From assembly GCF_039542035.1 (NCBI RefSeq), contig NZ_BAABHJ010000016.1, positions 1 to 64,000 of the forward strand: a stretch of 64,000 bases of DNA, read 5' to 3'. This document shows, in pieces, positions 25,146 to 34,384 of the stretch. The notes beneath the pieces were generated by a model. It made no database searches. It saw only the letters and a program-made list of their open reading frames with translations, and was not told the DNA's origin. The position numbers and the translations under genes were made by a program. The first letter of the stretch is position 1. The number at the start of each line of letters is the position of its first letter. The stretch is from Actinoallomurus liliacearum. GTDB taxonomy: Bacteria > Actinomycetota > Actinomycetes > Streptosporangiales > Streptosporangiaceae.

Positions 25146-26195
25146 TCAGGCCGCGTGGCGGCGGGTGGCGGCGATCCAGCGGTCCAGCAGGGCGGCGGCC
25201 GCACCGGAGTCGATGGCCTCCAGGGCGCGGGCGTACGCCGCCGCGAGCGTCTCGGTCAGCGCGTCGGCCTGAGGGGCGCCCTCCGCCACCACGAGCGCCG
25301 CCGCGGCGTTGAGGGCCACGATGTCGCGCACCGGGCCGCGCTCCCCGCCCAGCACCGCGTGGGCCACGCGGGCGTTGTGCGCGGCGTCGGCGCCGCGCAG
25401 GTCGTCCGGGGTGGCTCGGGGGATGCCGAGGTCGGCCGGGTCGAAGACGGTCTCGGTGGCGGTGCCGTCGCGGACCACCCAGATGACCGACGTGGAGGTG
25501 GTGGTCAGCTCGTCGAGCCCGTCGTCGCCGCGGAACACCAGCGACGAGCAGCCGCGCTCGGCGAACACTCCGGCCATGATCCCCGCCATGCGCGGGTGGA
25601 ACACGCCCACCGCCTGAGCGGAGGGCCGGGCCGGGTTGGTGAGCGGCCCGAGGAAGTTGAACACCGTCGGCACCCGCAGCTCGGCGCGCGTCTTCGAGGC
25701 GTACTTGAGCGCGGAGTGGTAGAGCGGCGCGAAGAGGAACGTGATGCCGACCTCGTCGGCGACCCGGGCCGTCGCCTCCGGCGGCAGGTCGATGACGACG
25801 CCGAGCTCCTCGAGCAGGTCCGCGGCGCCGCAGGACGACGACGCGGCACGGTTGCCGTGCTTGACCATGCGCGCGCCGACGGAGGCGGCGACGATCGCGC
25901 CCATGGTGGAGACGTTGACGGTGTGCGCGCGGTCCCCGCCGGTGCCGACGAGGTCGACCGCGCGGCCGGGCACGGTGATGGGCCGCGCGTGCCCGAGCAT
26001 CCCCTCGGCGAGCCCCGCGACCTCGGCGACGGTCTCGCCCTTGGCCCGCAGCGCGACCGCGAAACCGGCGATCTGCACGTCGGTCGCCTGACCGGACATG
26101 ATCTCGTTCATCGCCCAGGCGGTCTCGTCCGATGACAGCGACTCGCCGTCGATCAGCGCGTTGAGGAGCGCGGGCCACGTCGTACGCGGGTCCAT
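25146..26195 (-). CDS. trpD: Anthranilate phosphoribosyltransferase
   Basis: Second step of tryptophan synthesis: joins anthranilate to PRPP. The 349 residues carry the PRPP-binding loop GTGGDRAHTVNVSTM, the KHGNRAASSSCGAADLLEELG substrate region and the FNFLGPLTNPA motif. It is transcribed opposite to the flanking respiratory genes, as in mycobacteria (Rv2192c) and Streptomyces. No other trp gene is in the window. Confidence 0.97.
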   Translation of the reverse strand: MDPRTTWPALLNALIDGESLSSDETAWAMNEIMSGQATDVQIAGFAVALRAKGETVAEVAGLAEGMLGHARPITVPGRAVDLVGTGGDRAHTVNVSTMGAIVAASVGARMVKHGNRAASSSCGAADLLEELGVVIDLPPEATARVADEVGITFLFAPLYHSALKYASKTRAELRVPTVFNFLGPLTNPARPSAQAVGVFHPRMAGIMAGVFAERGCSSLVFRGDDGLDELTTTSTSVIWVVRDGTATETVFDPADLGIPRATPDDLRGADAAHNARVAHAVLGGERGPVRDIVALNAAAALVVAEGAPQADALTETLAAAYARALEAIDSGAAAALLDRWIAATRRHAA

Positions 26196-26238
26196 GGGTG
26201 CCTCTTCGGGGTACGCCGGCGTCCGCGGCGGCGGACGG

Positions 26239-26676
26239 CTACTGGACGGACAGGCGGGGCTCGGAGTCGCCGACGCGCCCCTCCAGGCGGCGGCGCATCA
26301 GGTCGGCGACGCCCTCGGCCAGCGCGACCGGGTCGATCGGCTGGGAGGCCACGGCGTCGGCGCGGGACCAGGTCGCCAGCCAGCCGTCGTCGCGGCGGGC
26401 GATGATGACCATGATCGGCGGGCAGTGGTAGATCTCGTCCTTGGCCTGCCGGCAGATGCCCATGCCGCCGGCCGGGCGCGCCTCGCCGTCGAGGATCACC
26501 ACGTCGATGTCGCCCCTGTCGAGGTGGACGAAAACCGCGGGCTCCGTCGCGACCTCGACGAACTCGACCTTCGGCAGGCCGGGCGCGGGGCGGCGGCCGA
26601 TCGCGAGTCGCACCTCGTTGCGGGTGTTCGCGTCGTCGCTGAATACGAGGACCTTCATGGTCTCTTCGGTGCTCAT
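26239..26676 (-). CDS. Receiver-like (response regulator fold) protein without output domain
   Basis: About 145 residues starting MSTEETMKVLVFSDDANTRNEV. The fold looks like a REC domain with DD near the N-terminus and VVILDGEA as the expected phospho-acceptor strand, but the usual C-terminal lysine is not obvious. A conserved CRQAKDEIYHCPPIMV segment and LATWSRADAV follow. No DNA-binding domain is present. Orthologues occur beside trpD and ctaE in other actinobacteria. Starts at 26658 or 26688 are also possible. Function unknown. Confidence 0.8.
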   Translation of the reverse strand: MSTEETMKVLVFSDDANTRNEVRLAIGRRPAPGLPKVEFVEVATEPAVFVHLDRGDIDVVILDGEARPAGGMGICRQAKDEIYHCPPIMVIIARRDDGWLATWSRADAVASQPIDPVALAEGVADLMRRRLEGRVGDSEPRLSVQ

Positions 26677-26842
26677 CGGCTCATCCATGGGTTACGTGGT
26701 CGCGTGATACGTGCTCGATGCTACCGGGAGATGGCGCGGCGGCGGGTAGGGCCGTCCGTCCGGGGCGCGGGCGACGTGCTGTGAGGAGGCGAATCGCCTC
26801 TACAGGGGGGTCCTGCACGGAGCGCGGGCAGGTGCCGCAATA

Positions 26843-27502
26843 ATGCTGCCCGTGGCAACAGCAACCGCGACAGAAACGGCACCCCGGTCCCACGCCAACC
26901 GGCCCAACCTCGTAAGCGTGGGCACGATCGTGTGGCTGTCGTCTGAGCTCATGTTCTTCGCGGCGCTGTTCGCGATGTACTTCACCATCCGGTCGGTGAC
27001 CAAGGGGGACGGCGGCGCGTGGCCCCAGGCCCACTTGGACATCCCGTACGCCTCGGCCAACACCTTCATCCTGCTGATGTCCAGTGTGACCTGCCAGATG
27101 GGCGTGTTCGCCGCGGAACGGGGTCAGGTCAGGCGCCTGGGGTCGATCTTCAACCTCAAGCGCTGGGGTCTGCGCGAGTGGTACGTCCTGTCCTTCCTCA
27201 TGGGCGCGGTCTTCGTGGCCGGCCAGCTGAATGAGTACCGCAGTCTCATTCACGAGGGCACGACGATCTCCAGCAGCGCGTACGGCTCGGTCTTCTACCT
27301 GACCACGGGCTTCCACGGCCTGCACGTGACCGGTGGACTGATCGCGTTCATCTTCATGCTGGGACGCACGTACGCCGCGAAGCGCTGGACACATGAGCAG
27401 GCGACGAGCGCCATCGTCGTGTCCTACTACTGGCACTTTGTCGATGCGGTCTGGGTGGGGCTGTTCTTCACCATCTACGGGATCGACAAGATCTTCACCT
27501 GA
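26843..27502 (+). CDS. ctaE: Cytochrome c oxidase subunit III
   Basis: Membrane subunit of the aa3 oxidase, 219 residues, five helices. It has the actinobacterial landmarks RPNLVSVGTIVWLSSELMFF, SSAYGSVFYLTTGFHGLHV and SYYWHFVDAVWVGLF. Either ATG 26843 or GTG 26852 may be the start; neither has a clear ribosome site. It heads the ctaE-qcrCAB operon, separated from ctaCDF by trpD, the same split as in mycobacteria. Confidence 0.96.
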   Translation: MLPVATATATETAPRSHANRPNLVSVGTIVWLSSELMFFAALFAMYFTIRSVTKGDGGAWPQAHLDIPYASANTFILLMSSVTCQMGVFAAERGQVRRLGSIFNLKRWGLREWYVLSFLMGAVFVAGQLNEYRSLIHEGTTISSSAYGSVFYLTTGFHGLHVTGGLIAFIFMLGRTYAAKRWTHEQATSAIVVSYYWHFVDAVWVGLFFTIYGIDKIFT

Positions 27503-27524
27503 CCCAGAACGAGGGATCTCTTCC

Positions 27525-28337
27525 GTGAAATGGATCACCGCATGGCGACGGCGCCCGTGGGCGGGCTACGCCGTTGTGCTGGCCGCGCTCGCGATCATCG
27601 GCGTCGCCTACGCCGGTGTTTCGCCGCGCACTGACCGAGCACAGGCGGCCGCCGCGGCGGCGTCGGACCAGGACGTGGCCAAGGGCAAGCAGCTGTTCAA
27701 CCAGGCCTGCTCGAGCTGCCACGGAGCCAACGCCGAGGGTACGAAGAACGCCCCCAGCCTGCTCGGCGTCGGCGCGGCCTCGGTCGACTTCCAGGTCAGC
27801 ACCGGGCGGATGCCCGCCATGAACCTCGGCGCGCAGATTCCGCGCAAGAAGCCGGTCTTCAACGAGGAGCAGACGCGTCAGATCGCCGCGTACATCGCCT
27901 CTCTCGGCGGCGGCCCCGCGATCCCGTCGAAGGACCAGGTCGACCCGGCGAGCGGCGACGCGGCCATGGGCGGCAAGCTCTTCCGGGCGAACTGCGCGCA
28001 GTGCCACAACTTCGCCGGCTCCGGTGGGGCACTGACCGGAGGCAAGTACGCTCCGCCGCTGGACAAGGCGACGCCCGAGCAGATCTACGAGGCCATGCTC
28101 ACCGGTCCGCAGGCCATGCCGGTCTTCAACGACACCACGCTGACGCCGGCGCAGAAGCGGGCGGTCATCGCGTACGTCACCCAGACCCGCAGCGAGCCGA
28201 ACCCCGGCGGCAACGGTCTCGGCCGGGTCGGCCCGGTGGCCGAGGGCCTGGCCGGCTGGCTGGTCGGACTCGGACTGATCGTCATCGCGGCGATGTGGAT
28301 CACCGCCAGGAAGCCCAAGAAGAAGCACAATGTCTGA
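27525..28337 (+). CDS. qcrC: Di-haem cytochrome c subunit of bc1 complex
   Basis: Cytochrome cc that passes electrons directly from the bc1 complex to the oxidase, so no soluble cytochrome c is needed. The 270-residue protein has an N-terminal membrane anchor, two haem motifs (CSSCH and CAQCH) and a C-terminal membrane helix ending ARKPKKKHNV. The start is GTG 27525 with GAGGGA eight bases upstream. Its end overlaps the qcrA start by eight bases. Confidence 0.96.
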   Translation: MKWITAWRRRPWAGYAVVLAALAIIGVAYAGVSPRTDRAQAAAAAASDQDVAKGKQLFNQACSSCHGANAEGTKNAPSLLGVGAASVDFQVSTGRMPAMNLGAQIPRKKPVFNEEQTRQIAAYIASLGGGPAIPSKDQVDPASGDAAMGGKLFRANCAQCHNFAGSGGALTGGKYAPPLDKATPEQIYEAMLTGPQAMPVFNDTTLTPAQKRAVIAYVTQTRSEPNPGGNGLGRVGPVAEGLAGWLVGLGLIVIAAMWITARKPKKKHNV

Positions 28338-29394
28338 GACCAACGAGACTCACGGAGCGCCCTCCGAAGAGGAGCGGGCGCCCAAGCGCGTCATCGGCAC
28401 TCCGCCGCAGGTGCAGAGCCATGACCTGCTGCCGTCCGAGGGTGACGGCGGGGAGAGCACCGGGTACAAGCTCGACCCGGTGAAGGCGCGCAAGGCCGAG
28501 CGTGCGGCGGCGTTCTTCTTCTTCCTGACCTTCCTCGCGGGCGTCGCGTTCATCGTCTTCTACGCCGTGTGGCCCGGCCACGTCGGCAACGACGACATCG
28601 TCCGCGCGATGCACTCGAACTACGCCCTGGGCAGCGCGCTCACGGTGATCTTCCTCGGCATGGCCGTCGGCATGACGATCTGGGTTCGTCACCTGATGGC
28701 GACCAAGGAGATCATCCAGGAGCGGCACGACCTGGAGTCCCCGGCCGAGGACCGGCAGGTCTTCAACGAGTACTTCCTCCAGGGCGCCGAGGAGAGCGGC
28801 ATCACCAAGCGGCCGCTGCTGCGCCGCTCGCTGCTGCTGGCCTCCGCGCCGCTGGGTCTGCTCCCGCTGATCCTGCTGCGCGACCTGGGCCCGCTGCCGG
28901 AGAAGAAGCTCCGCCACACCTCGTGGAAGAAGGGCACCCGGCTCGTCGTCGACGGCACCGGCCAGCCGCTGAAGCCGTCCGACTTCAACTCCCCGGGCGG
29001 CATCATCACCGTCATCCCGGAGGGCGCCGAGGACAACCTCGACGAGCTCGCCAAGGCCACGGTGCTGCTGATCAACGTTCCGGAGGACCAGCTCAAGGTC
29101 AAGAAGGGCCGGGAGAACTGGAACGTCGGCGGCATCATCGCCTACTCCAAGATCTGCACGCACGTCGGCTGCCCGGCCGCGCTGTACGAGCAGACGACGC
29201 ACCACATCCTGTGCCCCTGCCACCAGTCGACGTTCGACGCGCTCGACGCCGCCAAGGTCATCTTCGGTCCGGCGGCCCGGCCGCTGCCGCAGCTGCCCAT
29301 CGGCGTCGACTCCGAGGGCTACCTCATCGCGACGAGCGACTTCCACGAGCCGGTCGGACCCAGTTTCTGGGAGCGGGGGAGGCCCAAGGCATGA
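28330..29394 (+). CDS. qcrA: Rieske iron-sulfur subunit of bc1 complex
   Basis: Carries the [2Fe-2S] cluster that takes the first electron from menaquinol. The 354 residues include three N-terminal membrane helices (an actinobacterial feature) and a C-terminal Rieske domain with ligands C276, H278, C295 and H298 in CTHVGC and CPCHQST; C281 and C297 form the disulfide. The stop overlaps an ATG that opens a small ORF leading into qcrB. Confidence 0.96.
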   Translation: MSETNETHGAPSEEERAPKRVIGTPPQVQSHDLLPSEGDGGESTGYKLDPVKARKAERAAAFFFFLTFLAGVAFIVFYAVWPGHVGNDDIVRAMHSNYALGSALTVIFLGMAVGMTIWVRHLMATKEIIQERHDLESPAEDRQVFNEYFLQGAEESGITKRPLLRRSLLLASAPLGLLPLILLRDLGPLPEKKLRHTSWKKGTRLVVDGTGQPLKPSDFNSPGGIITVIPEGAEDNLDELAKATVLLINVPEDQLKVKKGRENWNVGGIIAYSKICTHVGCPAALYEQTTHHILCPCHQSTFDALDAAKVIFGPAARPLPQLPIGVDSEGYLIATSDFHEPVGPSFWERGRPKA

Positions 29395-29447
29395 CAACCC
29401 TCATCGGCGACCGATTCGATGAGCGAGGATCGGTGAGCGACCAATGA
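29391..29447 (+). CDS. Mini-ORF bridging qcrA and qcrB (18 codons)
   Basis: ATG 29391 overlaps the qcrA stop (ATGA) and reads MTTLIGDRFDERGSVSDQ before a TGA at 29445-29447, which overlaps the qcrB ATG (29444). A strong ribosome site, GGGGGAGG (29375-29382), is well spaced for this ORF, while qcrB has only a weak one. It could therefore pass ribosomes from qcrA to qcrB. Whether the peptide matters is unknown. Confidence 0.5.
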   Translation: MTTLIGDRFDERGSVSDQ

Positions 29448-31120
29448 CGACGCAAGCACCCCCGAAGGCGGTCGACGGCGCGATCGGCTTCCTCGACGAG
29501 CGCTTCGGCACCGCGGGATTCCTCCGCGGCAAGATGAAGAAGGTCTTCCCCGACCACTGGTCGTTCATGCTCGGGGAGATCGCGCTCTACTCCTTCATCA
29601 TCCTGCTCGCGACGGGCACGTTCCTGACGCTGTGGTTCAAGCCCAGCATGTCCGAGGTCGTGTACAACGGGCATTACACCAAGCTCGTCGGCGTGCACAT
29701 GAGCGAGGCGTACAGCTCGACGCTGAACATCAGCTTCGACGTGCGCGGCGGTCTGCTCATGCGGCAGATCCACCACTGGGCCGCGATCATGTTCGTGGCC
29801 TCGCTCACGGTGCACATGCTGCGCGTCTTCTTCACCGGCGCGTACCGCAAGCCGCGCGAGGTCAACTGGCTGATCGGCCTGGGCCTGTTCACGCTGGCGC
29901 TGCTGGAGGGCCTGTTCGGCTACTCGCTGCCGGACGACCTGCTCTCCGGCACCGGTCTGCGGATCACCCAGGGCGTCATGCAGTCGATCCCGCTGGTCGG
30001 GACGTACCTGTTCTACTTCGCCTTCGGCGGTGACTTCCCGGGCCACGACTTCATCCCGCGCCTGTACACGGTGCACGTTCTGCTGATCCCCGGCATCCTG
30101 CTGGCGCTGGTCGGCGCGCACTTCATGATCCTGTGGCACCAGGGGCACACCCAGTTCCCGGGCAAGAACCGCGCGGAGAAGAACGTCATCGGCAAGCCGT
30201 TCTTCCCGGTGTTCATGATCAAGGCCGGTGCCTTCTTCATGTTCACCTTCGCGGTGATCGCGCTGCTCGCGACGTTCGCCCAGATCAACCCGATCTGGCT
30301 GTTCGGCCCGTACACGCCCGACTCGATCACGGCGGGCTCGCAGCCCGACTTCTACATGGGCTTCCTCGAGGGCGCGCTGCGCATCATGCCCAACTGGGAG
30401 ACCAACCTGTGGGGTCACACGGTCTCGTGGAACGTCCTGGTTCCCGCGCTCGTGCCGCTGGGGCTCGTCATGACCGGCGCGGCCCTGTGGCCGTTCATCG
30501 AGCAGTGGGCCACCGGCGACAAGCGGATCCACCACATCGCCGACCGGCCGCGGAACGCCCCGTTCCGTACCGCCGTCGGCATGACCGCGGTCACGTTCTA
30601 CGGTCTGCTGTGGCTGGCCGGCGGTAACGACGTCCTCGCCGACAAGTTCCACGTGTCCCTGTACGCGACGACGTGGTTCTTCCGGTTCGCCGTCTTCATC
30701 GGCCCCGCCATCGCGTACTTCGTCACCAAGCGGCTCTGCCTCGGCCTGCAGCGCAAGGATCAGGACATCCTGCACCACGGTGTCGAGTCCGGCGTCATCA
30801 TGCGGCTGCCGAGCGGCGAGTTCATCGAGGTGCACGAGCCGGCGCGCGACGAGGACAAGGCGGTGCTCACCGGCAAGAAGCCGCTGCCGGAGCTGGCGAT
30901 CGAGGACGAGGACGAGAACGGCGTTCCGGCGCCGTCCGCGCGTGGCCCGCTGGGCAAGCTGCGCAAGAACCTCAACCGCGCCTTCACCGCCGACGACGTC
31001 CCGGCGGACGGTCACGACGAGGGGCACGACGACACCAGCCCGCACGCGGAGGAGGACCTCCAGGCGGGCGGCGTCGAGCCCGGCGGCACCGGCGGCAGCA
31101 GGGCGATCAGCCACCACTGA
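29444..31120 (+). CDS. qcrB: Cytochrome b subunit of bc1 complex
   Basis: Membrane subunit with two b haems and the quinone sites; the target of Q203 in M. tuberculosis. The 558 residues include the haem-bearing helices (RQIHHWAAIMFVASLTVHMLR), the Qo-site region with PDDLLSGTGLR, and HVLLIPGILLALVGAHFMILWHQGH. The C-terminal ~130 residues are charged and cytoplasmic, an actinobacterial extension. It is the last gene of ctaE-qcrCAB. Confidence 0.97.
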   Translation: MTTQAPPKAVDGAIGFLDERFGTAGFLRGKMKKVFPDHWSFMLGEIALYSFIILLATGTFLTLWFKPSMSEVVYNGHYTKLVGVHMSEAYSSTLNISFDVRGGLLMRQIHHWAAIMFVASLTVHMLRVFFTGAYRKPREVNWLIGLGLFTLALLEGLFGYSLPDDLLSGTGLRITQGVMQSIPLVGTYLFYFAFGGDFPGHDFIPRLYTVHVLLIPGILLALVGAHFMILWHQGHTQFPGKNRAEKNVIGKPFFPVFMIKAGAFFMFTFAVIALLATFAQINPIWLFGPYTPDSITAGSQPDFYMGFLEGALRIMPNWETNLWGHTVSWNVLVPALVPLGLVMTGAALWPFIEQWATGDKRIHHIADRPRNAPFRTAVGMTAVTFYGLLWLAGGNDVLADKFHVSLYATTWFFRFAVFIGPAIAYFVTKRLCLGLQRKDQDILHHGVESGVIMRLPSGEFIEVHEPARDEDKAVLTGKKPLPELAIEDEDENGVPAPSARGPLGKLRKNLNRAFTADDVPADGHDEGHDDTSPHAEEDLQAGGVEPGGTGGSRAISHH

Positions 31121-31141
31121 CACCGCCACCCGCACACGAGT

Positions 31142-31175
31142 ACGGCCCGCCACCCGATCCCGGGTGGCGGGCCGT
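31142..31175 (+). terminator. Terminator after qcrB
   Basis: Fourteen-base-pair stem ACGGCCCGCCACCC / GGGTGGCGGGCCGT with a six-base loop, followed by TTCC, 21 bases beyond the qcrB stop. Confidence 0.88.
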
Positions 31176-31293
31176 TCCGCGTGTTCTGGAAGGAGAGGCG
31201 CCGAGCACGAGGGGCGACTCGCCTACGCGGGCCGCAGCGTGATCGCCGGGGCGGGCACGGGCGGACTCGCCGGCGCCGCTCGCCCCGGCCTGG

Positions 31294-31581
31294 TCAGTCC
31301 CCGTCCGGCAGGCCGAGGGCGAAGGCGGCCTCCAGGTCGTGCTGGGAGTACGTGCGGAAGGCGATGTGGGTCTCGGTGTGCGTCACGCCGGCGACCTTGT
31401 TCAGGCCGCCGGGGATGACATCCGCGATCTGCTCGTACTGCCGCACGCGCACCAGCGCGACCAGGTCGAACTCCCCGGTCACCGAGTAGACCTCGCTCAC
31501 GCCGTCGAGGCCGGCGATGATCTCGGCGACCTCCGGGATGCGCGAGACGTCGGCCTTGATGAGCACGATGGCGGTGATCAC
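31294..31581 (-). CDS. Stand-alone Lrp/AsnC ligand-binding (RAM) protein
   Basis: Ninety-five residues that match only the effector-binding half of Lrp/AsnC regulators: ITAIVLIKADVSRIPEVAE, GVSEVYSVTGEFDLVALVRV, and ITHTETHIAF-type end. There is no DNA-binding helix-turn-helix. Such proteins form oligomers that bind amino acids. The start is GTG 31581 with AGGAGG upstream. Its role here is unknown. Confidence 0.9.
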   Translation of the reverse strand: MITAIVLIKADVSRIPEVAEIIAGLDGVSEVYSVTGEFDLVALVRVRQYEQIADVIPGGLNKVAGVTHTETHIAFRTYSQHDLEAAFALGLPDGD

Positions 31582-31645
31582 GGAATGCCTCCTGCGTGGG
31601 TTGCGCGCGATGTCGGATCGCCCGTCGCAAAGCCTAGTGGAGGGG

Positions 31646-32395
31646 TTAGGTCCAGCTGAGGGCGGCCGACTTGCGGGCCACGGTGCCGCGCCGGACGAGC
31701 AGGCCGACGATCACCCCGGCGACGAAGCCGTAGATGTGCGCGACGTACGCGGTCTGGCTCTGGCTGTCGCCGAGGCTGAGCCACTGGAACACGAAGAACT
31801 GGGCGAGCAGCGTCCAGGACGGCAGCCGGAACGGGAAGATCGACAGGATCAGCGCGATCGTCCGCGACCGCGGATAGAGCACGAGGTGGGAGCCGAGCAC
31901 GCCCGCGATGGCGCCCGACGCGCCGACCAGGGGGGTGTCGGAGCCGGGGTACGTGATCGCGAAACCGTACGCCGCGATGTAGCCGACCAGGAGGTAGAAG
32001 ACCAGGAACCGGAGCCGTCCGAGGCGGTCCTCGGTCGCCGCGCCGAAGATGAAGAGGTACACCATGTTGCCGAGGATGTGGGCGACGCCGCCGTGCAGGA
32101 ACATCGACGACAGCGCGGACAGCCACGGCCGCTTGTGGAACGGCTTCGGGGCGCAGACGTGGGCGACCTCCTCCGGCACCGGACTCTGCCGGTTCGAGAC
32201 CATCTCCTTCGGGACGGCGCCGTACTTCAGCAGGAACGTCACCTGCTCGCACCGGCGCTGTTCGACGCCTTCGTCGTGGTGGCCGATCGAGGCGATCGGC
32301 GACAGCAGAAAGATGACCACGTTGGCGGCGATCAGCAGGTAGGTGACCAGAGGCGCGCGCCGCGTCGGCTGGTTGTCGTACAGCGGCAGCGCCAC
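31646..32395 (-). CDS. Rhomboid-family intramembrane serine protease
   Basis: Cuts membrane proteins within the bilayer. The 249 residues have about six or seven helices, the HGGVAHILGNMVYLF motif on helix 2 (His/Asn oxyanion helpers), the catalytic Ser in GASGAIAG, and the catalytic His in YVAHIYGFVAGV. A long extracytoplasmic loop with two cysteines follows the first helix. The start is GTG 32395, four bases after AGGAG. Confidence 0.93.
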   Translation of the reverse strand: MALPLYDNQPTRRAPLVTYLLIAANVVIFLLSPIASIGHHDEGVEQRRCEQVTFLLKYGAVPKEMVSNRQSPVPEEVAHVCAPKPFHKRPWLSALSSMFLHGGVAHILGNMVYLFIFGAATEDRLGRLRFLVFYLLVGYIAAYGFAITYPGSDTPLVGASGAIAGVLGSHLVLYPRSRTIALILSIFPFRLPSWTLLAQFFVFQWLSLGDSQSQTAYVAHIYGFVAGVIVGLLVRRGTVARKSAALSWT

Positions 32396-32403
32396 ACCTG
32401 CTC

Positions 32404-34155
32404 CTATCGCATCGGCCGACCGGCGCGGTCAACCTTACGGGAATCGGGGCGTGCGGCGGCGCTCTCGATCCACTGACGCACGCTCTCGGCGCCGTGCGGC
32501 GGACAGGTCCATGTGCCGTCGACCTCGACGAGGCGCACGCCGGGGGAGTCGAGCCAGCGCAGCACGCACTCCATCTCCTCGGCGGAGGCCCGGGGGGTGG
32601 CCCCGATGCCGGGCCGTACGGTCTCGGCGGTGGCGACCAGCGCCTCGACGTACGGGACGGGGTGGGCGTGCGGTGGGACGGTGCCGGCGGCGGCGAGGCG
32701 CCCGTGGCGGACGACGTGCAGCTCCCAGCCGCCGTCGAAGGCCGGCCGGGCCGCGACCAGCTGAGCGAGCCCGGCCAGGGCGGACAGGCGCTGGCAGCGC
32801 GCCGCGCCGCGGACGAAGGCGGCGAGCCGGTCGCGCTGCACCGCCGCCTCCTCGTACCGCAGCTCGCCGGCGAGCCGGTCGATGCGGGCCCGCGCGGCGG
32901 CGACGACCGGGCGGACGTCGCCCTCCAGGATCCGCCGGGCCAGGGAGGCGTGGCGGGAGTAGTCCTCCGGCGCCTGCCGGCCCTCGCACGGGGCACCGCA
33001 GCGGCCGAGCTCGGCGAGCGCGCAGGTGGCGGCCCGGCGGGTCTCGATCAGCCGCAGGGTGAGCCGCTGGGTGCACTGGCGCAGGGGGACGGCGTCGTGC
33101 ACGGCGGCGCGCGCCTCCTCGGCCGTGCGGGTGCTGCCGAACGGGCCGAGGTAGGCGGCGCCGTCGTCGCGCACCTCCCGGACGATCGACAGCCGGGGGA
33201 AGGACTCGGCGGTGAGCTTCAGCCAGACCGCCCGCTCCGGGTGGCGCGACCGGCGGTTGTAGCGCGGCTTGTGCGCCGCGATGAGCCGCAGCTCGCGGAC
33301 CTCGGCCTCGAGTGGGCTCGCGCACACGATGGTGCGGACCCGCTCGGCGATGCCGATCATCTCGCGGACGTGCCGGCGGGTCTCCGAGGCGGTGAAGTAG
33401 GAGGTGACGCGGCTGCGCAGCCGGCCGCTCTTGCCGACGTAGAGCACCTCGCCGCGCGCGTCCTCGAAGAGGTAGACGCCCGGCGCGGCGGGCACACCGT
33501 CGGCCAGGTGGCGTTTGCTCCGCTGCTCCGGCGTCGGCGCGCGCTGGAAGCCGGTGAGCTCCTCCAGGGACTCCACGCCGAACGCCCCGGCGCGCTCCAG
33601 CAGACCGTGCAGGACGTCGACGGTCGCGCGGGCGTCGGTGAGCGCGCGGTGACAGGGCTCGACACGGGCGCGGAAGAAGCGGGCGAGGGTGGCGAGCTTG
33701 CAGTTGGGGACCTCGTCACGGGTGAGGACGCGGCGCGCGAGGTCGGCGGTGTCCACCACCGGCGGCGCCGGCCAGGGCCGCTCCTGCGCGGCGCAGGCGG
33801 CCTTCAGGAAGCCCATGTCGAACGGCGCGTTGTGCGCGACCAGGACCGCGCCCCTGGCGAACTCCAGGAACGACGGCAGGACCTCGCCGATGCGGGGAGC
33901 CGCCACGACCATCTGCTGCGTGATGCCGGTGATCACCGAGATGAAGGGAGGGATCGCCATCCCGGGATCGACGAGGGTGGCGAACTCACCCACGATCTCG
34001 CCGCCGCACACCTTGACGGCGCCGATCTCGGTGATCGCGTCCTCCTTGGCCGACCCTCCGGTGGTCTCGAGGTCGACGACGACGAAGGTGACGCCGGCCA
34101 GCGGGGTGCCGAGGTCATCGAGGGTGCCCTGCACCGCAGGGCCGACGGAGGCCAT
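32404..34155 (-). CDS. DEDDh exonuclease fused to UvrC-like GIY-YIG domain
   Basis: Probable DNA-repair nuclease with two activities. Residues ~20-190 are a DnaQ-like 3'-5' exonuclease (VVVDLETTGG, VLVAHNAPFDMGFL, HRALTDARATVDVL). Residues ~215-320 are a GIY-YIG nuclease (PGVYLFEDARGEVLYVGKS) as in UvrC and Cho; a Cys-containing UvrC-like region follows (CALAELGRCGAPCEG). The UvrC RNase-H half and HhH are absent. The 583-residue domain order matches the actinobacterial family that includes M. tuberculosis Rv2191. It begins at ATG 34155, divergent from the NYN gene. Confidence 0.93.
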   Translation of the reverse strand: MASVGPAVQGTLDDLGTPLAGVTFVVVDLETTGGSAKEDAITEIGAVKVCGGEIVGEFATLVDPGMAIPPFISVITGITQQMVVAAPRIGEVLPSFLEFARGAVLVAHNAPFDMGFLKAACAAQERPWPAPPVVDTADLARRVLTRDEVPNCKLATLARFFRARVEPCHRALTDARATVDVLHGLLERAGAFGVESLEELTGFQRAPTPEQRSKRHLADGVPAAPGVYLFEDARGEVLYVGKSGRLRSRVTSYFTASETRRHVREMIGIAERVRTIVCASPLEAEVRELRLIAAHKPRYNRRSRHPERAVWLKLTAESFPRLSIVREVRDDGAAYLGPFGSTRTAEEARAAVHDAVPLRQCTQRLTLRLIETRRAATCALAELGRCGAPCEGRQAPEDYSRHASLARRILEGDVRPVVAAARARIDRLAGELRYEEAAVQRDRLAAFVRGAARCQRLSALAGLAQLVAARPAFDGGWELHVVRHGRLAAAGTVPPHAHPVPYVEALVATAETVRPGIGATPRASAEEMECVLRWLDSPGVRLVEVDGTWTCPPHGAESVRQWIESAAARPDSRKVDRAGRPMR

Positions 34156-34384
34156 GCCGGAACCGTACGCGGGAAGACCGACAATCGTTCCGGCGGCCGG
34201 GTGCGGGGGCTACCTCGCGGTATCCACATTCGGCGCGGCGGCCCGGCGCGCGGATACCTTGTGGTATTCGTCGGAGGGATTGCGGACCGCAGGTCGCCGA
34301 GGCGTCTACGCTGGGCAGCGACGGCGACACGGAGCCCGGCGCACGCGTCCCGGCGCACCGCCCCGCGACCATGAGGAGCAGACC

